Shown here: positions 49,093 through 56,203 of the stretch, in pieces
Layout of the letters: each line of letters opens with the position of its first letter
How positions within the stretch are numbered: the stretch's first letter is position 1
Program-made: the position numbers and the translations under genes
IMG/VR virus record: IMGVR_UViG_3300023184_000025
Coordinates: 124,001-188,000 of that record
DNA from: a virus
Direction: 5' to 3' (one strand)
Length of the DNA: 64,000 nt
The notes under the pieces: generated by a model
Told to the model about the DNA's origin: nothing
The model's input: the letters and a program-made list of their open reading frames with translations, nothing else
The model's database searches: none

Positions 49093-49188
49093 CGGCGTTG
49101 TTGTTTTGGGAGGTGTGGGCCGTTTGGGTGCGGTGTCACAGGATTCGATTCCTTTAAAATGCCATTTTCTGCAATGTGTACATTCCAT
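49081..49188 (-). CDS. Tiny zinc-ribbon-like peptide (35 residues)
   Basis: ATG 49188 is preceded by AAAGG. The peptide has C3/C6 (CTHC), H10 and C17, giving a possible C-x2-C-x3-H-x6-C zinc site, then a proline- and threonine-rich tail ('PKRPTPPKTTTPL'). It lies just downstream of the perfect promoter at 49216-49244, and nothing else would be translated from the first 130 nt of that transcript. It is too short for a confident call. Confidence 0.5.
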   Translation of the reverse strand: MECTHCRKWHFKGIESCDTAPKRPTPPKTTTPLTT

Positions 49189-49215
49189 TTGTTTAAACCT
49201 TTTAGTTGAGTTGTA

Positions 49216-49244
49216 ATTATAACATTATATTGATTAACTGTCAA
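49216..49244 (-). promoter_or_regulatory. Perfect sigma-70 promoter TTGACA-N17-TATAAT (distal)
   Basis: TTGACA (49239-49244), a 17-nt spacer and TATAAT (49216-49221) on the minus strand. It is 152 bp upstream of the proximal promoter, repeating the two-promoter arrangement of the AAA+ gene. Confidence 0.9.
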
Positions 49245-49299
49245 CTGCTAGTTGTTGTTTTTAGAACACACTAGCTTTAAACTAAACTACAATGCCACC

Positions 49300-49307
49300 C
49301 ATAAATA
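49300..49307 (+). promoter_or_regulatory. Late promoter CATAAATA, 7 nt before ATG 49315
   Basis: It fits NATAAATA. Initiation would fall at or one to two nt before the start codon of the gp14-like gene, so the mRNA is leaderless or nearly so. Confidence 0.6.
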
Positions 49308-49314
49308 GTACACT

Positions 49315-50631
49315 ATGCCACGTTTAAGCCTTTATCGCCCTAATAAAACCAGTGACTACCGGTTCTTGGACCGCACTATTGCGGAAATGTACACCGTTGG
49401 TGGACTTGATATATTCATACACAAATACCTTGGGCCCAAGGTCTTAGATGGGTCAGACAGCAATCCTGACGTTACTCAACCAAAATACGATTCAACCAAT
49501 CCGTTGTTTATTCAGGATTTGTTATTGTTAGAAAACAGAGATCGTGCATATGATCCAGACATTTACCGATTACGTGGCGTTTACCGAACACAGGACATTG
49601 ATTTTGATTTAACACAGTTTGGTCTATTCCTTAACAATGACACTTTGTTTCTTACATTCCACTACAACGATATGCTCGATACCATTGGAAGAAAGCTCAT
49701 GAGTGGTGATGTGTTGGAAGTGCCAAATTTAAAAGACTACAATCCATTAAACGATGCAATTCCACGTGCATTGCCCAAATATTATGTGATTCAGGATTCA
49801 GCTTTTGCCAGTGAGGGTTTTAGTCAAACTTGGTTACCACACTTGTGGCGTGTCAAAGCCACACCTATGGTCAATGCACAAGAATATCAAGAAATTGTCA
49901 ACAAGCCTTTTGTTACAGAAAACATCTGGGATCCAGGAAATTTTTATCCAGCTGGTACCATTGTCAACAACGGCAACACATATTATCGGGCCGCGCAGAA
50001 CGTTCTCGTGGGTACTGAAATTACAGATACTGCATACTGGACAGAGGTTGATCCGCCAACTACCAGCGATGTAATGAGCACAAGACCAAAAGATCTTGCA
50101 ATCAATGATGCTATTCTTGCACAGGCTGAGATTGAAGTACCGCTCAGTGGTTACGATACTGTTAAGTTTTATATCTATCCAACTAATCCTGATGGAACAC
50201 CCGGTGATCCTAGTGGACCAACTGCTGACGAAACACTTAATACTGCCGACGGCCTTGAACCAAACTTGTCGGATGCGTCACAGACGCCCATAGGAGATGG
50301 CTACACAATGGGCTATCTCACCGGAGATGGTATTGCACCAAACGGTTTACCAGTGACTCCCGGAGTATCGTTTCCTACAAATCCAGCCGAAGGCGACTAT
50401 GCACTACGGTTAGATTATTTTCCAAATAGACTGTTTAGATTCAACGGCAACGTTTGGCTCAGGATTGAGGACAAGGTCAGAACTGATTTGACAAATGGTC
50501 CTCTCAATAAAACTTTACGTTCAAGCTTTGTAAATAATACCAACGAAGTAGAAACCAACGACAGAGGCGCAATTCCAAGCAGACAAAGCCTCAGTGAGAT
50601 TCTTAAACCCAGAGCAGATAACGGCGGATAA
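49315..50631 (+). CDS. 14: Neck protein (gp14-like), enlarged
   Basis: 438 residues (T4 gp14 256). The N-terminus 'MPRLSLYRPNKTSDYRFLDRTIAEMYTVGGLDIFIHKYLGP' and 'IQDLLLLENRDRAYDPDIYRLRGVYR', 'FDLTQFGLFLNNDTLFLTFHYNDMLDTIGRKLMSGDVLEVPNLKDY' follow the gp14 plan (membrane of head-neck joint). A Ser/Pro/Gly-rich insert (about 200-350) with 'TYYRAAQNVLVG' carbohydrate-binding-like repeats enlarges it. It is followed 3 nt later by the gp15-like gene. Confidence 0.7.
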   Translation: MPRLSLYRPNKTSDYRFLDRTIAEMYTVGGLDIFIHKYLGPKVLDGSDSNPDVTQPKYDSTNPLFIQDLLLLENRDRAYDPDIYRLRGVYRTQDIDFDLTQFGLFLNNDTLFLTFHYNDMLDTIGRKLMSGDVLEVPNLKDYNPLNDAIPRALPKYYVIQDSAFASEGFSQTWLPHLWRVKATPMVNAQEYQEIVNKPFVTENIWDPGNFYPAGTIVNNGNTYYRAAQNVLVGTEITDTAYWTEVDPPTTSDVMSTRPKDLAINDAILAQAEIEVPLSGYDTVKFYIYPTNPDGTPGDPSGPTADETLNTADGLEPNLSDASQTPIGDGYTMGYLTGDGIAPNGLPVTPGVSFPTNPAEGDYALRLDYFPNRLFRFNGNVWLRIEDKVRTDLTNGPLNKTLRSSFVNNTNEVETNDRGAIPSRQSLSEILKPRADNGG

Positions 50632-50634
50632 CAC

Positions 50635-52017
50635 ATGCAACAGTTTTTTTATGATGAACAGATACGAAGATTTTTGTTACAATTTACAAGAATTTTTTCT
50701 AACTTTGCAATTGAATATGGTAGAGACGAAAGCGCAAACGCAACATTGATACGTGTGCCAGTTCGCTATGGTGATGCCACACGACAAGCACAGACTATCT
50801 TGCAGGAGAACTCTGCTAACAGTTTGCCTTCTACTCCATTAATGACATTTTACATAACTGGTATGGACTACGATCGACCAAGGATGCAAGATCCTTATCA
50901 TGTTAATAAAATGCAGGTTCGACAACGATATTACGATACCAGTACTGATTCCTACGAAACCACACAAGGCAATGCATTTACCATTGAACGATTGATGCCT
51001 GTTCCTTATAAAATGACTATTGGATTAGATATATGGACTTCAAACACCAATCAAAAAATGCAGTTGTTTGAGCAAATAGCAACATTGTTTAATCCTGCTC
51101 TTGAACTTCAGGGAACCGATAACTTCATTGATTGGACCAGTTTAAGCGTAGTCGAGTTAGAGTCTGTCACTTGGACTAGTCGGACTATTCCGCAGAATAC
51201 AGAAAATCCCATAGACATTATGAACATGAGATTTGGTATTCCAATTTGGATCAGTAGTCCTGCTAAAGTTAAAAAGCTTGGTGTTGTTGATAAAATCATT
51301 TATTCTGTGTTTAACAGTTTAGGTGATGCCAGCGACGCTATCACCAACAATGACTTATTACTAGGAACTAGACAACAGATTACACCATATGGTTACCAAA
51401 CTTTGTTAATTGGTAATAAAATACAGATTCTTAAAGAAAGAACAACAGTAGATCAATCAAATTCAAACACAAACTTGCCGGATAGTCCTCCTAGTAACGA
51501 ACTATGGCCAGCAGTGGTTGGAATGTATGGTGTACTGAGACCAGGCATTAGTCAGATTCGACTTGAGGATCAATGGGACGGAACAGGAAATGTTATTGGT
51601 ACTGTGTCTTACGATCCTACAGATGAGCGATTTATGTTGTTTGATGTAGACATAGATACCATTCCTCAGAATACGCTGGCCCCAATTGATTCTGTTATCG
51701 ACCCCTTGATCAGTGGTCCAGGTGTGGGTCTTCCATCAGCTGTGGATGGCACAAGATATTTGTTATTAAATGCTGTGGGGGCTATTGGAAATATTAAGCC
51801 TGCTGAAGCCTGGGGTCCGTTGGTGGCCAACGCTAATGATATTGTTCAGTACATTGATGGCATCTGGGACGTAGTGTTCAGAGCTGTTGACAGCACTGAA
51901 AACTTGCAATTTTGTACAAACCTAACCACAGGGTTACAATATCGATGGACTGGCAGTGAATGGGTTAAAAGTTATGAAGGTATATATTCTGGAGGCACCT
52001 GGAGCCTTGTGCTATGA
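50635..52017 (+). CDS. 15: Tail sheath stabiliser/terminator (gp15-like), enlarged
   Basis: 460 residues (T4 gp15 272). 'QQFFYDEQIRRFLLQFTRIFSNFAIEYG' and 'IRVPVRYGDATRQAQTILQ...PLMTFYITGMDYDRPRMQDP', 'MPVPYKMTIGLDIWTSNTNQKMQLFEQIATLFNPALELQ' match the gp15 core, which caps the tail tube and sheath. The C-terminal 200 residues, with 'ERFMLFDVDIDTIPQNTL' and 'LQYRWTGSEWVKSYEG', are an addition absent from T4. It joins the Nudix gene by ATGA. Confidence 0.75.
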   Translation: MQQFFYDEQIRRFLLQFTRIFSNFAIEYGRDESANATLIRVPVRYGDATRQAQTILQENSANSLPSTPLMTFYITGMDYDRPRMQDPYHVNKMQVRQRYYDTSTDSYETTQGNAFTIERLMPVPYKMTIGLDIWTSNTNQKMQLFEQIATLFNPALELQGTDNFIDWTSLSVVELESVTWTSRTIPQNTENPIDIMNMRFGIPIWISSPAKVKKLGVVDKIIYSVFNSLGDASDAITNNDLLLGTRQQITPYGYQTLLIGNKIQILKERTTVDQSNSNTNLPDSPPSNELWPAVVGMYGVLRPGISQIRLEDQWDGTGNVIGTVSYDPTDERFMLFDVDIDTIPQNTLAPIDSVIDPLISGPGVGLPSAVDGTRYLLLNAVGAIGNIKPAEAWGPLVANANDIVQYIDGIWDVVFRAVDSTENLQFCTNLTTGLQYRWTGSEWVKSYEGIYSGGTWSLVL

Positions 52018-52445
52018 TCAATGCTGTTGGTGTTTGGTTTTATAGTTTAGACACCCAAAGGTATTTGTATCTGTTAAGGAACGATCCTAAACATCCAAAT
52101 ACCTGGGGATTGCCTGGCGGCAAAACAGAACCTAAAGAAACTCTACTAGATACAATACACAGAGAATGTGCCGAGGAACTTGGTTTTTTTCCGTTTCATG
52201 TTAAATTAATTCCTTTAGAACAATTTACCAGTGCCGATGGATTATTTTGCTATCATACATTTTTCTGCTGTGTTGCTGGAGAGTTTAAACCAACTCTCAA
52301 TTATGAACACATAGGATATGCCTGGATAGACACGGGTACGTGGCCTAAGCCTATGCACCCTGGATTATGGTCAACGGTTAATTTTGAAGCAGTACAAAAT
52401 AAAATTGATACATTAAAAAAAACCGTTACACGTCACAGTAACTAA
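52014..52445 (+). CDS. Nudix hydrolase
   Basis: 143 residues. 'LPGGKTEPKETLLDTIHRECAEELGF' (about 35-60) is a full Nudix box (G-x5-E-x7-R-E-x2-E-E-x-G). Nudix proteins hydrolyse nucleoside diphosphates linked to another group (sugar nucleotides, dNTP analogues, NAD, capped RNA). Its place in a late operon behind gp15 is odd for a metabolic enzyme. The 3' end overlaps the convergent gene by 20 bp. Confidence 0.9.
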   Translation: MINAVGVWFYSLDTQRYLYLLRNDPKHPNTWGLPGGKTEPKETLLDTIHRECAEELGFFPFHVKLIPLEQFTSADGLFCYHTFFCCVAGEFKPTLNYEHIGYAWIDTGTWPKPMHPGLWSTVNFEAVQNKIDTLKKTVTRHSN

Positions 52446-53100
52446 CAAATTTTCTAAAATCGTAACAACTTACATTTCGATTGTTCTTCCACATGTCTGG
52501 CATATTTGTTTCTGTGCCAACTAATATGAACTGAGTTGTTTTATAAGCCGTAAACACTGAGTTAACATGTTCTTTCCAGGCAATTCTACCAGCTTGATTA
52601 TCAGTGTCATTGTTATATCCAAGTAAGAATACCTCGTTGTGGCCATCAAATGCCGCAATATAAACTGCCGCTGCCAATTCATCAAGCCGCCCAATGTGTG
52701 GCACTAGATAAAGTTTACCAGGGTACTTAGAAACATTTCTTGCTGTTGTATAAACAATATTCTGGTCAGAATATCCAGTTGCATCAATTTCTTGTAGATG
52801 ACTATCTTCTGAAGTGACATAAAAATCAAACTTCATTGACTTCCACAAGTCTCCTGATCCGTATGTCTGTAATTTTTTCTTTCCAAGTAATCCACCTTTG
52901 TGTTTTTCTAATTTTTTAAAATTAAATTGGTCCTGATCAAGTGCGCTGCCAATGACTGCGGCTCGACCTGAAATATGTTGGTTTTCAATTGGATTGGGTA
53001 ACCATTCTTTTGTTTGGTTTTTTTGATTTCCTGACCAGACTAAATTTGTAACTACAAATTCCCCAGTGTAATCTGCACGGTATCTATTAATAATGTTCAC
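52426..53100 (-). CDS. DUF115-like Rossmann protein
   Basis: 224 residues. 'ISGRAAVIGSALDQDQF' and 'FDFYVTSEDSHL', 'GKLYLVPHIGRLDELAAAVYIAAFDGHNEVFLLGYNND' (about 122-160) follow the 'vviGnG.S' and 'G..Ai.lAa.lG...vyLiG.D' pattern of DUF115/sialyltransferase-like proteins of glycan and flagellin-modification loci. It overlaps the first fibre gene by 4 bp, so it may modify a fibre or the host surface. Tentative. Confidence 0.5.
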   Translation of the reverse strand: MNIINRYRADYTGEFVVTNLVWSGNQKNQTKEWLPNPIENQHISGRAAVIGSALDQDQFNFKKLEKHKGGLLGKKKLQTYGSGDLWKSMKFDFYVTSEDSHLQEIDATGYSDQNIVYTTARNVSKYPGKLYLVPHIGRLDELAAAVYIAAFDGHNEVFLLGYNNDTDNQAGRIAWKEHVNSVFTAYKTTQFILVGTETNMPDMWKNNRNVSCYDFRKFVSYCDV

Positions 53101-54689
53101 AAACGTCCTCCTATAACTTCAATTACCCCTGGTTCCGAACTTGAATAGTTTTCCAATGCTTTACCAATGATGCACCCTGGTTGATACTCAGCCAGATTTA
53201 ATTTTTTGGCAACTCCTGGAATATCGCTAGAAACTAGTCGATCTCCTTTTTTGATGTCGCCAACAACACGACAAGGAACTCGTCCTAGCAAAGCAACCAA
53301 AACTGCATTAGCATTATTTTCTCCGGCATTCATTATAAATGCAGGATTTGTGGAAATAATGCCGGCAACGGCTGGACTGCTAGAAACAGTGGTAATTGTT
53401 ACTTCAGCTTTGCCACCAAATTCAACAACTGTACCTGGTGGATAAATTTTATCAGCTACATATTTTTCTGCAACGTCAGCATACTGTGCAGATGTGGCCT
53501 TGGCAAATACTGTGTTGTAATATACACTTGAGCTACCAACATTACCGACGCCGTTGGCGTTGCTATTCACAATATTGCCACCAGTTATTGTGCCAGTTCC
53601 TACTGTTAATCCAGCAAAGGTTGGAGTACTGCCAGTTGTTAATCCTGAAATGTCTGCTTGTGCCAGCGTCACTGCACCGGTGCGACTGGCAACCGACGTT
53701 ACTTTGGCATCAGTGTACGTGGTACTGATACTAGATGCAGTCCAAGTTCCGCTAGTCAACGTACCAACACCAGTAATGTTGGTCTGTGACGCAGTGGTCA
53801 ATGTTCCCACAATGCTTGTGCCGCTTAGATTACCTGAAGTGATATTGCCTGTTACTGCCAATGATCCCAGTGTACCAACACCAGTAATGTTGGTCTGTGA
53901 CGCAGTGGTCAATGTTCCCACAATGCTTGTGCCGCTTAGATTACCTGAAGTGATATTGCCTGTTACTGCCAATGACGTCAATGTGCCCACTGATGTGATA
54001 TTTGTTTGTGCGGCTGTCTGTAAAGTACCTGTTAAGTTCGTTGCAACAACAGCAGTAGCACCAATATTGCCTACATTGGCATTGCCGCTAGCATTGAGTG
54101 TTCCAGTGATATTTGCACCAGTTGTTGATACAACAACCACGTTGCTGGTATTAGCAATGCCAACTGTGACATTGCCACCCGAGCTTACAACTCTGACATT
54201 ACTTGTACCACTTTGAATACTGGTTGCATCAATGCCAGTCAGTTGACTACCATTGCCCAAGATGTAACTGCCTGTGATGTTACCTGTTACACCAAGGGTA
54301 CCGGCAATGTTGGCACCTGTGGATGCTACAACAACTACGTTGCTGGTGCCTGCCACGCCTACAGTGACGTTGCCGCCTGAGCTGACCACTCTAACATTAC
54401 TTGTACCACTCTGGATGCTGGTTGCATCAATGCCTGTTAGCTGACTACCGTTGCCTAAAATATAGTTTCCCGACACGTTGCCAGTTACACTTAAACTTGT
54501 TCCGGTATATGTTTTGTTGGCTATAGTTTGAACACAATTTTGTCCAACTAAAGCAAACCCACCAAGGGTAGCACCATCAGCAATGCGCAACACATGAAGA
54601 TCTGTATCAACGGAAATTTCCCCGTTGGCTCCAAGAAAGTTATTATTTTGTACGGTTGTTCCTCGTCTAAATTGGACTACTGTTGGCAT
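53097..54689 (-). CDS. Tail fibre protein with GNITSGNL-type repeats
   Basis: 530 residues. The start 'MPTVVQFRRGTTVQNNNFLGANGEISVDTDLHVLRIADGA' is a known N-terminus of marine phage fibres. The middle is a series of 'VTGNITSGNLSGTSIVG' repeats forming a long beta-helical stalk, and the C-terminal 150 residues ('YADVAEKYVADKIYPPGTVVEFGGKAEVTI...') are a domain shared with the 1,676-residue fibre. A 37-residue unit is tandemly duplicated (see repeat). Late promoter at 54712-54719, AAGGAT before the ATG. Confidence 0.85.
   Translation of the reverse strand: MPTVVQFRRGTTVQNNNFLGANGEISVDTDLHVLRIADGATLGGFALVGQNCVQTIANKTYTGTSLSVTGNVSGNYILGNGSQLTGIDATSIQSGTSNVRVVSSGGNVTVGVAGTSNVVVVASTGANIAGTLGVTGNITGSYILGNGSQLTGIDATSIQSGTSNVRVVSSGGNVTVGIANTSNVVVVSTTGANITGTLNASGNANVGNIGATAVVATNLTGTLQTAAQTNITSVGTLTSLAVTGNITSGNLSGTSIVGTLTTASQTNITGVGTLGSLAVTGNITSGNLSGTSIVGTLTTASQTNITGVGTLTSGTWTASSISTTYTDAKVTSVASRTGAVTLAQADISGLTTGSTPTFAGLTVGTGTITGGNIVNSNANGVGNVGSSSVYYNTVFAKATSAQYADVAEKYVADKIYPPGTVVEFGGKAEVTITTVSSSPAVAGIISTNPAFIMNAGENNANAVLVALLGRVPCRVVGDIKKGDRLVSSDIPGVAKKLNLAEYQPGCIIGKALENYSSSEPGVIEVIGGRL
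53761..53982 (-). repeat. Tandem 111-bp repeat in a tail fibre gene (two copies)
   Basis: Copies 53761-53871 and 53872-53982 are identical over the first 104 nt and code for a 37-residue fibre unit. Such near-identity suggests recent duplication and allows slippage or recombination to change fibre length. Confidence 0.85.
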
Positions 54690-54711
54690 GAATTATCCTT
54701 ATATACTGTTA

Positions 54712-54719
54712 TATTTATG
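54712..54719 (-). promoter_or_regulatory. Late promoter CATAAATA
   Basis: It lies 22 nt before ATG 54689 with AAGGAT in the leader. Confidence 0.7.
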
Positions 54720-54724
54720 CGCTA

Positions 54725-56131
54725 TTATGCGCCAACGTAGGCTTCGCCTGTGGCTAAATCGTTGTAGCTCATTGGTCCTTCGGCGCCACAATCAAATGTT
54801 GACGCTATAGATACGCCAAACGCATCAGTTGTGGCTATATCACTCACACTACCGTAATCACCAAACGGGAGGTCAGTGGCTGTTCCATAAGCCAGAGTAT
54901 TCCAACCCACGCCATCGTAAGTTTCAAATGCGCCAGCAGTGGTATTGTAACGTATAGCGCCAGTAACTGCACTACGCTGTTGAGTTGTTCCAACAGGAAC
55001 TGCAAAACTACCTGTGTTATCAATAACAACATCGCCGTTTGCATTTTCAGTAATAATACTATTTCCAAGGTAAATGGTATTGCCAGCTAGATATAAATTA
55101 CTCCAACGATTAGTTGCATTTCCTAAACTATAGGTAACGTCAGTTACAGGGATAAGATTAGAGTTTACATATCTTGAAGAAAAAGATCCATTGGCATATA
55201 GATTACCAAAATTTGCATTGCCTTGTACGCTCAGGCCTCCAGTGACATCAACTAGGCCTGCGCTGGTAATATTGCCTCCGGTAACATTGCCAGTGGCAAT
55301 CACACGGCCGCTGGTGACTACATTGCCACTGTTGATATTTCCTGATGCTGTAATTGCTGTAACATTAGCATTGGTAGCACCAATGTTACCCACATTGGCA
55401 TTGCCAGTCACACTTAATACACCAGTGGTTACTAGATTGCCGCCGGTGACATTACCTGTGGTTGCTAATAGCCCAGGAACATATAGTCCCGACGAAGCAA
55501 ATATTGCAACATTGCTAGTTCCAGCCACACCAACTGTGACATTGCCATCAGAGCTTACAACATTGACATTACTTGTACCGTTGCTGATGGAATTTAAACT
55601 GATGCCAGTGACTCCAATAGAAACTGACCTTGCCGCGGCATTTCCTATAATAGAAATGTTATTACCAGCAGTCAGAGTCAGTGTATCACCAACTGTGTTT
55701 GCCAGCACCGCGGTACTGTTGGCATAGATATTGCCAAATGCAAACGCTGAATTTTGTTCAAATGTAAGTGCAGTGGTTCCAACAACAATGGGATTATTGG
55801 TAGTAAGCTTCCATTGAGTGTCTTTGTAAACAGTACCTTCGGTCACCATTACAATAGTACCAGCTTCTAGTTCTCCAGTCACATCACTGTCTGTGGCTCT
55901 GATCCAAGTACCTGATGATCCACTGCCCACAGTTTGTACTATATACAATCCATTTTGACTACCAGTTGTTTGTCCAGCAACAAGAATCCTATTATTTGTT
56001 GACAAAGAAACACCGTCAACTAAGGCAGGGGCGCCGCCACTTAATGTGACATTTGAAGTCGTGATTACACGCACCGCTTGCTTGTAATCAATGTTTGAAA
56101 TTTGTTGTGCCGATATCCGTGTTAAACCCAT
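54725..56131 (-). CDS. Tail fibre / structural protein
   Basis: 468 residues. The N-terminus 'VRVITTSNVTLSGGAPALVDGVSLSTNNRILVAGQTTGSQNGLYIVQTVG' is a domain of phage fibres and is shared in outline with the 1,676-residue fibre ('AGTRILVKDQADATQNGIYQYT'). 'GNVTGGNLVTTGVLSVTGNANVGN' stalk repeats follow, then a distinct C-terminal 'GWNTLAYGTATDLPFGDYGSVSD'. It lies behind its own terminator-promoter pair (56152-56190). Confidence 0.8.
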   Translation of the reverse strand: MGLTRISAQQISNIDYKQAVRVITTSNVTLSGGAPALVDGVSLSTNNRILVAGQTTGSQNGLYIVQTVGSGSSGTWIRATDSDVTGELEAGTIVMVTEGTVYKDTQWKLTTNNPIVVGTTALTFEQNSAFAFGNIYANSTAVLANTVGDTLTLTAGNNISIIGNAAARSVSIGVTGISLNSISNGTSNVNVVSSDGNVTVGVAGTSNVAIFASSGLYVPGLLATTGNVTGGNLVTTGVLSVTGNANVGNIGATNANVTAITASGNINSGNVVTSGRVIATGNVTGGNITSAGLVDVTGGLSVQGNANFGNLYANGSFSSRYVNSNLIPVTDVTYSLGNATNRWSNLYLAGNTIYLGNSIITENANGDVVIDNTGSFAVPVGTTQQRSAVTGAIRYNTTAGAFETYDGVGWNTLAYGTATDLPFGDYGSVSDIATTDAFGVSIASTFDCGAEGPMSYNDLATGEAYVGA

Positions 56132-56151
56132 GTGCCCACCATTTGATCAGA

Positions 56152-56159
56152 TATTTAGT
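56152..56159 (-). promoter_or_regulatory. Late-promoter variant ACTAAATA
   Basis: It sits between a strong terminator and ATG 56131 (20 nt leader), where a promoter is needed. It supports CTAAATA as a functional variant in this phage. Confidence 0.55.
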
Positions 56160-56163
56160 CAAA

Positions 56164-56190
56164 AAAATAGGGCCGTTACGGCCCTATTTT
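56164..56190 (-). terminator. Terminator after the 1,676-residue fibre gene
   Basis: A perfect 12-bp stem (AAAATAGGGCCG/CGGCCCTATTTT) with a 3-nt loop and a T run on the minus strand. Confidence 0.92.
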
Positions 56191-56203
56191 GTCCTTTAGT
56201 TGA

